This document shows, piece by piece, positions 19,933 to 28,862 of a stretch of 64,000 bases of DNA. Under the pieces are notes generated by a model. That model ran no database searches. It was given only the letters and a program-made list of their open reading frames with translations, and was not told the DNA's origin. The stretch is taken from NCBI RefSeq assembly GCF_900112245.1, contig NZ_FOYX01000005.1, forward strand, positions 68,363-132,362. The letters are read 5' to 3'. A program made the position numbers and the translations under genes. Within the stretch, counting starts at the first letter, position 1. Each line of letters opens with the position of its first letter. The DNA is from Maribacter stanieri (GTDB lineage: Bacteria; Bacteroidota; Bacteroidia; Flavobacteriales; Flavobacteriaceae).

Positions 19933-20646
19933 TTAAAAGCTCATAGGAACCTCCATTACTAATATTTTCGAATTGCCATTCGTTTTAAAATTAATAGTAT
20001 CGATATCCCAAATTCCTAATCCGTCACGTTTGCTTAGTTTTTGATTTTCCAATTCAAATTCTCCTTCCAAAACAAATATGTAGACTCCGTTGCCTTTCTT
20101 TTTTAAAGTGTATGAATCTGTTGTTTCAGATTCGTATTCACCAAGATGAAACCAGGCATTTTGATGAATCCACACACCGGAATCATCCTGGTTTGGAGAA
20201 AGAATTTGATACAAACTATTTTTCGTTGCAATATCATTAATTGAGATTTGATCATAGCGCGGAGTAACATTTTCTTTGTTAGGAATAATCCAAATCTGTA
20301 AAAATTTAACTGGCTGATCTTTATTCTTGTTATACTCGCTGTGGGAAACACCGGTACCTGCACTCATAACCTGAACATCACCAGCTTTAATAACTGTTGA
20401 GTTGCCTATATCGTCCATATGTTGAAGGTCACCCTCTAACGGAATTGAAATAATTTCCATGTTGCTATGAGGGTGTGTGCCAAATCCTCTCCCGGCAGCT
20501 ACCGTGTCATCATTTAGTACTCTTAATACTCCGAAATTCATTCGTTCAGCATCGTGATAGTTTGCGAAACTAAAACTATGGTATGAATTTAACCAACCAT
20601 GATCAGCATGACCTCTGGTATCAGATTTATGTAATACAGTTTTCAT
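19933..20646 (-). CDS. Pirin family protein (YhhW-type bicupin)
   Basis: A 237-residue cytosolic bicupin. The N-terminal cupin carries the pirin metal motif GFGTHPHSNMEIISIPLEG (about 54-72), giving the two His, a further His in LQHMDD and the Glu that bind iron or a similar metal; GTGVSHSEYN follows near 97. The C-terminal cupin is degenerate. E. coli YhhW, which looks like this, has quercetin 2,3-dioxygenase activity in vitro, but physiological roles of pirins are varied, including redox sensing and regulation. It is transcribed alone, divergent from a small hypothetical gene. Confidence 0.92.
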   Translation of the reverse strand: MKTVLHKSDTRGHADHGWLNSYHSFSFANYHDAERMNFGVLRVLNDDTVAAGRGFGTHPHSNMEIISIPLEGDLQHMDDIGNSTVIKAGDVQVMSAGTGVSHSEYNKNKDQPVKFLQIWIIPNKENVTPRYDQISINDIATKNSLYQILSPNQDDSGVWIHQNAWFHLGEYESETTDSYTLKKKGNGVYIFVLEGEFELENQKLSKRDGLGIWDIDTINFKTNGNSKILVMEVPMSF

Positions 20647-20840
20647 TTTTATCTATTTTTATATGACAAGTTAGTCGAAAATTTTAGTAAAAGTTTACAT
20701 TGTAAAATTCTGTGGCGCACAGATTGAATCTACTGAAATTGGTATTTAATCTAATAAAAATGTTAATAGGCAAATTAATATATTTATATAATTTAATTTG
20801 TTGAAATTCGTTATAGAATTAAAATGCCAAATCCCCTATA

Positions 20841-21302
20841 ATGAAATTAATTATACTTGTTTTTGCTATAACCATTATCACCAAAATAAATGCGCAAGAC
20901 CCTAGCGATGCAGCAAAACATATTGGAGCAGGTATTGTTATTGGTGTTGCGGGTGGTTACGCCGCACATAAAATAACTAACGGTCAACGTGGGTGGAAAT
21001 GGGCAGGCGCAGTTGGTAGTAGCCTGGCTGCTGGTCTTGCAAAGGAAACTCTTTATGACAAGCCCAAGGGATACGAGTGGGAAACAAAAGATGTGTTGTA
21101 TACAACCTTAGGCGGTATACTGTCTGGTATGGCTTTAGATATATTGACTAGCAATACTAGAAGAAGAAATGGTGGAGGTAAAAATTGTGGTTGTTTGGTT
21201 ATAAATCTAGATACTGAAAATAAATTAGACTTGCCATTGTTCGTTGATAATGGCACTGGTGATATAAACTCTGAACTACAAGCTGCTTACCTACTTAGAT
21301 AA
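20841..21302 (+). CDS. Hypothetical exported Gly-rich protein
   Basis: I do not recognise this 153-residue protein. It begins with a signal peptide (LIILVFAITIITKINAQ, cut after about residue 18). The mature part has small-residue, Gly-rich helices (HIGAGIVIGVAGGYAAHKI, AGAVGSSLAAGLAKE, LGGILSGMALDIL) that could lie in a membrane as packed helices, a Trp-rich spacer, and a C-terminal NCGC motif. The helical half resembles YfiM/DUF2279-like periplasmic proteins in feel only. Its 3' end is 4 bases from the convergent DUF58 gene. The signal peptide and frame integrity make it a real gene; function is unknown. Confidence 0.7.
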   Translation: MKLIILVFAITIITKINAQDPSDAAKHIGAGIVIGVAGGYAAHKITNGQRGWKWAGAVGSSLAAGLAKETLYDKPKGYEWETKDVLYTTLGGILSGMALDILTSNTRRRNGGGKNCGCLVINLDTENKLDLPLFVDNGTGDINSELQAAYLLR

Positions 21303-21306
21303 TTAT

Positions 21307-22641
21307 TTATAACAGTCCTTTAGCTTTTATCTCTAAGTATTTATTAATTGTATTAATGGTTAAATCTTCAGGTTTGGTCAAAATTGTTTGTATCCCATAC
21401 TTACGTAGTTCATTAACGACCAATTGCTTTTCATATATGAATTTTTCGGCAATGGCTTGTTCAAAAACGGCTAATGTGCTATTGGGTTTCTCTTTAGCAT
21501 AAGATATTAGCTCAGAATTCTCAAAGAATATTACCACCAATAAATGTTGTTTAGCAATTGCCTGTAAATAGGGTAATTGCCTGTGTAATGCATCTAATGT
21601 TTCAAAATTAGTATATAATAGTAATAAGCTTCTTTGGGGTAGATTTCTTTTTGTATCAATATACAATCTACTAAAATCACTCTCCACGAAATTAGTGTTC
21701 AGATTATATAGCGTCTCTAGAATTAGATTCATTTGCGAGCTTCTACGTTCTGCAACAACTCTATTCTCTATTTTATTACTAAAGGAGAACATACCCGCTT
21801 TATCATTCTTTTTGAGAGCAATGCTACTGATGACCAATGTAGCGTTAATGGCGTAATCTAATAAACTTAGGGCGTTAAAAGGCATTTTCATCACCCTCCC
21901 TTTGTCTATAATAGAGTAAATGGGTTGAGATTTTTCATCTTGAAACTGATTGACCATTAACTGACCTCTTTTGGCTGTGGCTTTCCAGTTTATATTTCTA
22001 ATATCATCACCTTGAATATAATCCTTGATTTGTTCAAACTCCATCGTATGCCCTATGCGACGAATTTTTTTAATACCAAATTCTAGTAGTCGGTTGCTAA
22101 ATGCCAAAAGGTCATATTTACGAAGTTGTAAGAAAGAAGGATATACGGGTACTTCTTTATTATGACTAAACGTATACTTATTAGCTAAAAACCCAATAGG
22201 AGAGGAAGCGAAAATATTTAAATCACCAAAACTATAAACACCTCTTTCTACGGGTCTAATGGTATAGGAATAAAATTTTTGTTCCCCAGATTTTAATATA
22301 CCCAGAAAACTAAAATCACGCTTCTGAAATTGAAATGGAAGCTCATCTATTATGTTGACATTACATGAAAATAAATATTGATTGGTTACCTTGATTTTGA
22401 TACTGTTTTCATCTCCGTTAGAGAGTTTGTCAGGTACTATTCTATCAGCTATTATATTGCCTTTAGAAAAAAATAATAATACTGCATCTACCAAGATTAA
22501 TATTAAGAATAGAAAGAAAAATATCTTGGCCATGAAAATAAAATTCTCAAAAATATAGGATACCAAAAAGCTGAGAATCACCCCTGTTAAAACAAGGAAG
22601 AACCTCTTTTGAAGAAATATTTTTTTAAAGATTTTTTTCAC
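21307..22641 (-). CDS. DUF58 domain-containing membrane protein
   Basis: A 444-residue protein with two N-terminal transmembrane helices (about 12-60) and the DUF58 core (about 180-330) with the signature GDDIRNINWKATAKRGQLMV. DUF58 resembles von Willebrand factor A domains, but the usual DxSxS metal site is IDKGRVM here, so a normal MIDAS is not evident. Genes of this family nearly always follow a MoxR ATPase, as here (6 bases apart), and are thought to be its client or effector. It is the last gene of the six-gene minus-strand block. No biochemical role is established. Confidence 0.93.
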   Translation of the reverse strand: MKKIFKKIFLQKRFFLVLTGVILSFLVSYIFENFIFMAKIFFFLFLILILVDAVLLFFSKGNIIADRIVPDKLSNGDENSIKIKVTNQYLFSCNVNIIDELPFQFQKRDFSFLGILKSGEQKFYSYTIRPVERGVYSFGDLNIFASSPIGFLANKYTFSHNKEVPVYPSFLQLRKYDLLAFSNRLLEFGIKKIRRIGHTMEFEQIKDYIQGDDIRNINWKATAKRGQLMVNQFQDEKSQPIYSIIDKGRVMKMPFNALSLLDYAINATLVISSIALKKNDKAGMFSFSNKIENRVVAERRSSQMNLILETLYNLNTNFVESDFSRLYIDTKRNLPQRSLLLLYTNFETLDALHRQLPYLQAIAKQHLLVVIFFENSELISYAKEKPNSTLAVFEQAIAEKFIYEKQLVVNELRKYGIQTILTKPEDLTINTINKYLEIKAKGLL

Positions 22642-22647
22642 AGAATT

Positions 22648-23646
22648 TTATCTTGGAATTTCTATAGTTTGAATTAGGTCTTTAATCATTTTTTCTGCAG
22701 TATAACCTTCCATTTCACGCTCAGGTGTAAGTATTATTCTATGACATAAAATAGGACCTACTACCTTCTTTATATCATCTGGAGTTATAAAATCTCTACC
22801 ATTAATAGCAGCGACTGCTTTTGATGCTTCTAAAATTGCAATAGATGCCCTAGGGGAAGCCCCTAAATATAGATTGGCATTGGTTCGTGTATTATTGACG
22901 ATTGCTGCTATATATTTCAACAGATTATCTTCTACGATAATATCCTTAATAACATGTTGGTAAGATGCAATTTGTTCCGCAGAAAGAACGGAATCTATTA
23001 ATGCTTCTACATTTATATTTTTCTGTTGGTGTTTATTCTCTAAAATCTGTATTTCCTCTTCTAAAGTAGGGTAGTTGACATTTATTTTAAATAAAAAACG
23101 GTCTAATTGAGCTTCAGGTAGTCTGTATGTTCCTTCTTGTTCTACAGGGTTCTGAGTGGCAAAAACTAAAAACGGGGGTTGCATTTCAAATTCATTACCG
23201 TCAATAGTAATTTGTCTTTCTGCCATTGCTTCAAAAAGAGCGGCTTGTGTTTTTGCTGGAGCTCTGTTTATTTCATCTATCAGTATTATATTAGAAAAAA
23301 TAGGACCTTTCTTAAATTCGAATTCAGAAGTCTTTACGTTGAAAATAGAAGTTCCTAAAATATCGCTCGGCATTAAGTCTGGCGTAAACTGAATTCGGCT
23401 AAAGTCTACATTCATTGTTTTTGCTAAAAGCTTAGCGGTAACGGTTTTGGCTACACCTGGTACACCTTCTATAAGCGAGTGCCCGTTTGCCAAAATAGAA
23501 ACGATTAATAATTCGATCATTTCTTGTTGACCAATAATAACCTTACCTAATTCTAATTTTACTTTTGCTACAGAATCTTGGAGCTTGGTAAGATCAATTC
23601 GAGAATTAAATTCTACGTTGTTTTCATCTTGTATATTATCTTCCAT
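22648..23646 (-). CDS. MoxR family AAA+ ATPase
   Basis: A 332-residue AAA+ protein of the MoxR (AAA_3) type. The Walker A is GVPGVAKT (about 60-67), with the AKT ending typical of MoxR, and Walker B is IILIDEINRAP near residue 120. Sensor 1 (FATQNP) and the C-terminal lid (AAA_lid_2, ASPRASIAILEASKA) are present. MoxR proteins are chaperone-like ATPases that mature or insert partner complexes, often VWA-containing. Its start overlaps the preceding gene by 11 bases and its stop is 6 bases from the DUF58 start, indicating translational coupling. The family is certain; the target is presumably one of the neighbouring membrane proteins. Confidence 0.97.
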   Translation of the reverse strand: MEDNIQDENNVEFNSRIDLTKLQDSVAKVKLELGKVIIGQQEMIELLIVSILANGHSLIEGVPGVAKTVTAKLLAKTMNVDFSRIQFTPDLMPSDILGTSIFNVKTSEFEFKKGPIFSNIILIDEINRAPAKTQAALFEAMAERQITIDGNEFEMQPPFLVFATQNPVEQEGTYRLPEAQLDRFLFKINVNYPTLEEEIQILENKHQQKNINVEALIDSVLSAEQIASYQHVIKDIIVEDNLLKYIAAIVNNTRTNANLYLGASPRASIAILEASKAVAAINGRDFITPDDIKKVVGPILCHRIILTPEREMEGYTAEKMIKDLIQTIEIPR

Positions 23647-24856
23647 AAGATTGTTTAAATGTATTTATTTTCTGAGCAAGGTTTAAAGCATCTTGTTCAG
23701 TATGTATAGGTTTATTTTTAAGACTGAGTATGAGTTCAATAATAGCTTTAGTTTCTTCTGTTGGTTTTCCTGCTTTGGCAGTTAATTGAGTAATTAATTT
23801 TTCATCTAAAACAGTGGTGTCTACGTAATATCTATTTCTAATGTAAGTTAAGAAGTAGGTGGTTTTTTTATCGTTTAAATTCTTGTAATCTCTGTGTTGA
23901 TGATAGAGAGACCCAACTGTTTTTGCAAATTCTACAGAAGAGTTTTCAAGCGGTTTTATAATTGGTATTATGCGTTGTTCTCGCTTGGCTTTAAAAACGA
24001 CAAAAAGTAATAATCCAACAATCAATAAATAATAGCTCCATTTTAAGGCAGGCTGATTTAGAACAAATCGCATTGGCGAAGTAATAACTTTACGACCAGA
24101 TTTTTTATAGTCGTCCCAATATAAAAGATGGTCTTCTAAGTAAGAGAAACTTTGTACACTGTAGTTACTATTTTCGCCTAAAAGATAATAGTTAGAGTAT
24201 GCAATGGGTAAAGTGTTTATGATAAAACTTCCTTTACCAAAAGATGTTTTTATAAAGTTGGCTCTAGTTTTTATTTTTTCCGTCTCGTTTTCTAAAAACG
24301 CTGAGGTTTTAAACTGAATGTGTCCAAGTATTTCTGTGTTAACAGTGTCAACACTTGTAAAATAAGCGGGATCTACTCCTCTTGTAAAATAGAAATGTTC
24401 CTGTTTAAAATTTTGATTAGAAAATGATGTCTTTACAGAGTCTTCTTGAATATCATATTGTTGGGTAATTTGAATATTTAAAGTGTCCGCCAATTTCCCT
24501 GTAAAATTGCTGCTGGCAATGAAAACCTGATTTCCATTTTCGACATATTTTAAAATCTGATTAGTTTCTTGCTCATCTAAATAGATGAAGTCATTAATCA
24601 TTATATAATTGGAAGTGATCGTAGAATCATTTTCAATAAGAAGATCATACACGCTTTTTTCTACTTTCTCTATATCACTATTTGGAAATATGGAAGGGAG
24701 TTCATTAAATAAAACAAAACAACCAAATGGTATTTTAGAAATAGAAGTATATGAGGGTCGCCAATTAATAGGTCTAGGGCGCACAATTTCCGTTACAATG
24801 ATGCCAATAAGCACAGTAACCAAAAGCCCAAGTATTATTTTAGAACGTTTCCCCAA
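23636..24856 (-). CDS. DUF4350 domain-containing membrane protein
   Basis: A 406-residue protein with an N-terminal transmembrane helix (IILGLLVTVLIGIIVTEIV) followed by RPRPINWRPSY and IPFGCFVLFNELPSIFP, the start of a DUF4350 extracytoplasmic domain (about 35-250; a glutamine-amidotransferase-like fold in this family). A second transmembrane helix lies near 275-292 (YYLLIVGLLLFVVFKA), leaving a cytoplasmic helical tail of about 110 residues. It sits between the DUF4129 gene (1 base gap) and moxR (11-base overlap). It likely forms part of a membrane complex served by MoxR. No catalytic residues can be named with confidence. Confidence 0.85.
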   Translation of the reverse strand: MGKRSKIILGLLVTVLIGIIVTEIVRPRPINWRPSYTSISKIPFGCFVLFNELPSIFPNSDIEKVEKSVYDLLIENDSTITSNYIMINDFIYLDEQETNQILKYVENGNQVFIASSNFTGKLADTLNIQITQQYDIQEDSVKTSFSNQNFKQEHFYFTRGVDPAYFTSVDTVNTEILGHIQFKTSAFLENETEKIKTRANFIKTSFGKGSFIINTLPIAYSNYYLLGENSNYSVQSFSYLEDHLLYWDDYKKSGRKVITSPMRFVLNQPALKWSYYLLIVGLLLFVVFKAKREQRIIPIIKPLENSSVEFAKTVGSLYHQHRDYKNLNDKKTTYFLTYIRNRYYVDTTVLDEKLITQLTAKAGKPTEETKAIIELILSLKNKPIHTEQDALNLAQKINTFKQSYGR

Positions 24857-24857
24857 T

Positions 24858-25580
24858 TTATGGTTTTATTAGTTGGTTTATCGATTCGAAATCTAAAATC
24901 GATTTACTGTATTTAATTTCATCTATTGGCTGCTCACCATACCATATATAGTCGTACAGGTAGGTTATTTTTTTAAATCCATTTTGAAGTTGGGGCTGTT
25001 TAATTTCGCTTAAATAATCCGAATTTGTTTTATCAAAATGCCATTCAACAATATCATTTTCAGATAATTTCTGTAACGTTAGTAGAAACTGATATCGTAT
25101 TGCAAGTCTATAATTTTTATCGTTTAATGCTGTATTAAGAAGCGTATTAATATCAATACTTTCTATGTGTTCTTCCGTTAGGTTTATATCATTTATTGCC
25201 TTGGCTTTTTTCTGAAAAATAGAATTGAAACTTTCGTTGATTAGTACTTTTACAATTAGATATATAGCCAGAATCACTAGCAAAAAGTATATAAAATATT
25301 CAATAATTTGAAGTACCTGTGGAGATAATGTTATGCCAAATACGTTATATAAACCTTGACCTATCCAATTTATAAATCGAGCTAAAATGTTTTGAGATTC
25401 ACCTGTTTTAAAGGTATAATTAAACTCATCTCCCGTATACCTTTTAGAAAGGTCTTCTTCAATATTTCTAGATATCAATATTGAAGATGAGTCAATTTTT
25501 ATGATGCTATCATTCTTCTCCTGTGCAAAAGAGCAAAGGGTTATTAGTTGAAAGAATATGAGAAAAATAAAATATTTCAA
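24858..25580 (-). CDS. DUF4129 domain-containing membrane protein
   Basis: A 240-residue protein with a signal peptide or membrane anchor (1-19), an extracytoplasmic segment of about 70 residues, a transmembrane helix (IIEYFIYFLLVILAIYLIV, about 92-110) and a C-terminal DUF4129 domain (about 130-225) recognisable by NDKNYRLAIRYQFL and YLYDYIWYGE. In other bacteria DUF4129 is often fused to transglutaminase-like proteins next to MoxR/DUF58 genes. One-base gaps on both sides place it in the same polycistronic unit. Confidence 0.85.
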   Translation of the reverse strand: MKYFIFLIFFQLITLCSFAQEKNDSIIKIDSSSILISRNIEEDLSKRYTGDEFNYTFKTGESQNILARFINWIGQGLYNVFGITLSPQVLQIIEYFIYFLLVILAIYLIVKVLINESFNSIFQKKAKAINDINLTEEHIESIDINTLLNTALNDKNYRLAIRYQFLLTLQKLSENDIVEWHFDKTNSDYLSEIKQPQLQNGFKKITYLYDYIWYGEQPIDEIKYSKSILDFESINQLIKP

Positions 25581-25581
25581 A

Positions 25582-26520
25582 TTAATCGTTTTGGCCTATC
25601 TGATCAATGGTAGCCCTAGTGTTTTCGTTGTATGTTTTTTCGTGCAAAGCATAATATAAAATACCATTAACAAACTGAGTAAGACACTGCCCGTACACTG
25701 CAATAATAAGTATAAGACATGTACTTAAAGTATATATAATTGTAGAAACTATAGAGTGGGAGTAATCTACATCGTTTTCAACTACATGAAATGTATAGAC
25801 ACCGATGATAATACCAGGTACAATTAAAGCGATCATTAGTAAAAGACCTAATAACAATCCCATAATAAAATTGACACCTACAGATTTCCAAAAGTTAGAG
25901 GTTACTAATTTCCAGCCTTCGCCTAGTGCTTCTGTAACACCTTTTTTCTTTTCTAACATATCAAAGAATGAAACACCTATCCATGCCGTTAAGAAAAATT
26001 GAACAATGTATTGGGCAAAAAATCCTACCAATGGTATTATAGCCAATATAATTGCTGCAATTATAAATGCTATATAAATTGGTATCAATAAAAGAACGAA
26101 GAGGGCAATATTTCCAAATTGGTTTTTTACCAAGTTCCAAACCTCTTTTTTATCTACATTGTTATCCCTGGTCTCTACATATTTTATCATATAACTAGTG
26201 GATAACGAGTAGTTAAGAAAAGCAACACCTAAAAAGATGATGGCAAATAAAAACCCTCCAATTCCTAAGTATATATAATAGTCTTGCTCAAAATCATTAC
26301 CACCAACAAAAGAATTCTGACCCGTTTCTTGTGCAATCATTCCTAAAAAACCAGATACTAATAAGTAGCTAGTTATTAAAAGTCCTATTAAGAAAACGCC
26401 GTTATAGCTTATAAAAACATTGGTAAAGTTTTTAATGTTTTGTTTAAAATAGTCAAAATAAACAGAAATAATTCCGCCAAAATCACGGTTTACCCGTAAC
26501 GGTATGTAATTGTCTTTCAT
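25582..26520 (-). CDS. Polytopic membrane protein of the MoxR/SpoIIM block
   Basis: A 312-residue integral membrane protein. It opens with a cytosolic amphipathic segment (VNRDFGGIISVYFDYFKQNI), then about five to six transmembrane helices (about 38-65, 85-108, 140-180, 215-245, 260-290). The overall pattern resembles the glycerophosphodiester phosphodiesterase membrane-domain/DUF4013-like group of helical proteins, but I cannot assign it firmly and no enzyme motif is seen. Its start overlaps the end of the SpoIIM-like gene by 38 bases, and the next gene begins after one base. This strongly suggests co-translation with both neighbours. Confidence 0.75.
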   Translation of the reverse strand: MKDNYIPLRVNRDFGGIISVYFDYFKQNIKNFTNVFISYNGVFLIGLLITSYLLVSGFLGMIAQETGQNSFVGGNDFEQDYYIYLGIGGFLFAIIFLGVAFLNYSLSTSYMIKYVETRDNNVDKKEVWNLVKNQFGNIALFVLLLIPIYIAFIIAAIILAIIPLVGFFAQYIVQFFLTAWIGVSFFDMLEKKKGVTEALGEGWKLVTSNFWKSVGVNFIMGLLLGLLLMIALIVPGIIIGVYTFHVVENDVDYSHSIVSTIIYTLSTCLILIIAVYGQCLTQFVNGILYYALHEKTYNENTRATIDQIGQND

Positions 26521-27469
26521 GTTGGTTGTTAAGTAAAATGGGGTATACTATGTAATAAAATATGATTAGAAATAATGAAGCACCAATTATTAGAAAAGCC
26601 AACCAATTTGGCATGCTTGTATATCGTGTTATAAAACCTTCAATAAACCCAGCAAGGATAAAAAAGGGAATTGTACTAATAACAACCTTTAGGCCATCTT
26701 TAGCCCCTTTCATAAATGATACGCGTCTAGAATAGGTTTTTGGGAAAAGAATACTATTGCCCATAATTAAACCGGCACAACCAGCTATGATTATTACGGA
26801 AATCTCAATGGTTCCATGCAACCAAATTTGTTTATTGGCTTCAAAGAATACACCTTTTGTATAAAAAAAAGTAATGAATGCTCCGAGCATTACTCCATTG
26901 CTAAAAAGAATGTAAGCAGTTCCAATACTAGTAATAACACCAAAAGCAAAGGCAAGGAATGCAACTCTAATATTATTTATGGTAATCCCTAAAAAAGAAC
27001 CAATTTCACTACCGCCTTTATAAATTGCAGCAGGATCTCCGTTAGCAATGTTATTAAGAGTTTCATTAACATAGGCATCACCCAATATTAAACGTACAAA
27101 AGTTGCATCGTTTAAAGCTGAAAGCGAGCCAATGGCAGAGGCTATAACAAAAATTAAAAATGCTACCCCTAGCGTATTATGGTATTGCTTAAAGAAAAGT
27201 GGAAATTCCGTCTTCCAGAAACTGAAAATCCTGTTTCTACTCTCTTTTTTATTCTTATAAATTTTTTGGTGCGCTTGTGATGCTAATCCGTTTAAATACA
27301 ATAAAGTCTTACTTTCTGCGTAATACGTTTGCGCATAAGCTAAATCATTGGTCAGTTGAATGTAGCCATTGGCAAGTTCATCTGGGTTTGTAGTAGCACC
27401 TAGGTTGATAGCCTTTTCAAATGCTATCCATTTTTCCTTATTTTGCCTTACAAAAGCAGCTTCGCGCAT
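26483..27469 (-). CDS. SpoIIM-like (stage II sporulation protein M family) membrane protein
   Basis: A 328-residue protein with a cytosolic N-terminal helical region (about 1-90) and a SpoIIM-type membrane core of six helices (about 100-315). The conserved core motif HGTIEISVIIIAGCAGL is at about 217-233, and ILFSNGVMLGAFITFFY precedes it. SpoIIM works with SpoIID/SpoIIP in spore-formers; homologues in non-sporulating bacteria, as here, typically lie beside MoxR, DUF58 and RDD genes and have no proven role. It leads the six-gene minus-strand block and is 33 bp from the divergent RDD gene. It does not indicate sporulation. Confidence 0.9.
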   Translation of the reverse strand: MREAAFVRQNKEKWIAFEKAINLGATTNPDELANGYIQLTNDLAYAQTYYAESKTLLYLNGLASQAHQKIYKNKKESRNRIFSFWKTEFPLFFKQYHNTLGVAFLIFVIASAIGSLSALNDATFVRLILGDAYVNETLNNIANGDPAAIYKGGSEIGSFLGITINNIRVAFLAFAFGVITSIGTAYILFSNGVMLGAFITFFYTKGVFFEANKQIWLHGTIEISVIIIAGCAGLIMGNSILFPKTYSRRVSFMKGAKDGLKVVISTIPFFILAGFIEGFITRYTSMPNWLAFLIIGASLFLIIFYYIVYPILLNNQHERQLHTVTGKP

Positions 27470-27502
27470 AAACTATTTTTACCTTGTTAAATTTAAGACT
27501 TA

Positions 27503-28228
27503 ATGAATAACCTCCAAATCAATACAACGCAAAATGTTAATCTTAATTATACTATTGTTGGTATAGGTGAAAGAATTGTAGCATTTTGTATCGACGCTTT
27601 TATACTATATCTCTATTATGCTTTGGTAAATTTAATAGGTGATGCCATTGGTTATATCTATGATGATGGTTGGACACAAAGAGGAATAGTTGCTTTAATT
27701 ACATTACCTGCAATGTTTTACAGTTTACTGATGCATATTATCTTTAATGGTAGAACTGTAGGTAAAATGCTTATGAAAATGAGGGTGGTAAAAGTTGATG
27801 GTTCACCAGTACACTGGAGCAATTTTTTAATTAGATGGATGCTACGTTTGGTTGATATCTGGATTTTTGTAGGATCAATAGGGATACTTACTATTTTGTT
27901 TTCTGAAAAAAGACAACGTTTAGGTGATGCGGCCGCAGGTACCGTAGTAATCAGTACTAAGAATAAAACAACTGTTTCACATACCATACTTGAAGAAGTT
28001 GAAGATACTTATGTGCCTCAATTCATGAATGTTACCTTGTTGACGGATAAGGATGTAAGACTGATCAAAGAAACCTTTAGTATAGCTAAAAAAAGTAACG
28101 ATTTTAAGACATTAAAAGCGCTTAGGGATAAAGTAGATAGTATCTTGCAGACCAATTCAGAATTATATGATGTTGCATATATAAATACTGTTTTGAAGGA
28201 CTATAATTACTTTACTCAAAAGCTGTAG
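27503..28228 (+). CDS. RDD family membrane protein
   Basis: A 241-residue protein whose first half is an RDD domain: NLNYTIVGIGERIVAFCIDAF with the defining Arg and Asp, then helices to about residue 155 with GRTVGKMLMKMRVVKVDG in the middle. The C-terminal 80 residues are soluble and helical. RDD proteins are small membrane proteins; a few act as ion antiporters but most are uncharacterised. It is divergent from the SpoIIM-like gene by 33 bp, the usual neighbourhood for this family in Bacteroidota, which suggests a common membrane function. The stop lies 3 bases before the next gene. Confidence 0.92.
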   Translation: MNNLQINTTQNVNLNYTIVGIGERIVAFCIDAFILYLYYALVNLIGDAIGYIYDDGWTQRGIVALITLPAMFYSLLMHIIFNGRTVGKMLMKMRVVKVDGSPVHWSNFLIRWMLRLVDIWIFVGSIGILTILFSEKRQRLGDAAAGTVVISTKNKTTVSHTILEEVEDTYVPQFMNVTLLTDKDVRLIKETFSIAKKSNDFKTLKALRDKVDSILQTNSELYDVAYINTVLKDYNYFTQKL

Positions 28229-28231
28229 ATA

Positions 28232-28843
28232 ATGTTTTATTTCATCATTGATATTTTAGGAACCATTGCATTTGCAATATCCGGAGTTTTGGTTGCAATG
28301 GATAAAAGACTAGATGTATTTGGTGTGCTAATCATTGCATTTGTAACAGCAGTTGGTGGTGGTACTTTAAGAGATCTTTTAATAGGGATAAAACCTGTTG
28401 GATGGTTGAATGCACCAATGCATCTAATGATAATAGTAGTTACCGTATTATTGGCGATTATTTTTGTAAAGCAGTTAAAGTACGTTAGAAAATCGTTATT
28501 CCTGTTTGATACTATTGGTATAGGGTTATATACCATGGTAGGTATAGAAAAGGGTTTAGCTGCAGATTTGTCTCCGGTAATGTGTATCGCTTTAGGTACA
28601 ATTACAGCGTGTTTTGGCGGCGTAATACGTGATATTTTATGTAATGAAATTCCGGTGATATTTAGAAAAGAAATTTATGCAACCGTATGTATTTTGGGCG
28701 GTTTGGTATACTTTCTTTTAATTCAATTCCCAATTGAAAACACAATTGCCTATTCTATGGCAATTGTAACCATAATAATCATGCGTGTATTGGCGGTACA
28801 ATTTAAAATTTCGTTACCGAACATCTATCGGGAAATAACTTAA
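28232..28843 (+). CDS. TRIC/UPF0126 family membrane protein
   Basis: A 203-residue membrane protein with two UPF0126 repeats of three helices each, plus a seventh helix. Each repeat has the family motif: GGGTLRDLLIG (about 42-52) and GGVIRDILCNEIP (about 129-141). Structures of bacterial relatives resemble trimeric intracellular cation channels (TRIC), so it probably conducts a monovalent cation or a small solute across the inner membrane. It starts 3 bases after the RDD gene and is probably translated with it. Family assignment is strong. Confidence 0.93.
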   Translation: MFYFIIDILGTIAFAISGVLVAMDKRLDVFGVLIIAFVTAVGGGTLRDLLIGIKPVGWLNAPMHLMIIVVTVLLAIIFVKQLKYVRKSLFLFDTIGIGLYTMVGIEKGLAADLSPVMCIALGTITACFGGVIRDILCNEIPVIFRKEIYATVCILGGLVYFLLIQFPIENTIAYSMAIVTIIIMRVLAVQFKISLPNIYREIT

Positions 28844-28862
28844 TTCATCAGAAAGGCAAGAA

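Noticed and set aside
21727-22020. MIDAS-type DxSxS metal site in the DUF58 protein
   Set aside because: The corresponding place reads IDKGRVM, so the site cannot be claimed.
26483-27469. SpoIIM homologue as evidence for sporulation
   Set aside because: Flavobacteria do not form spores, no other sporulation gene is present, and SpoIIM-like genes commonly occur with MoxR/DUF58 in non-sporulating bacteria.
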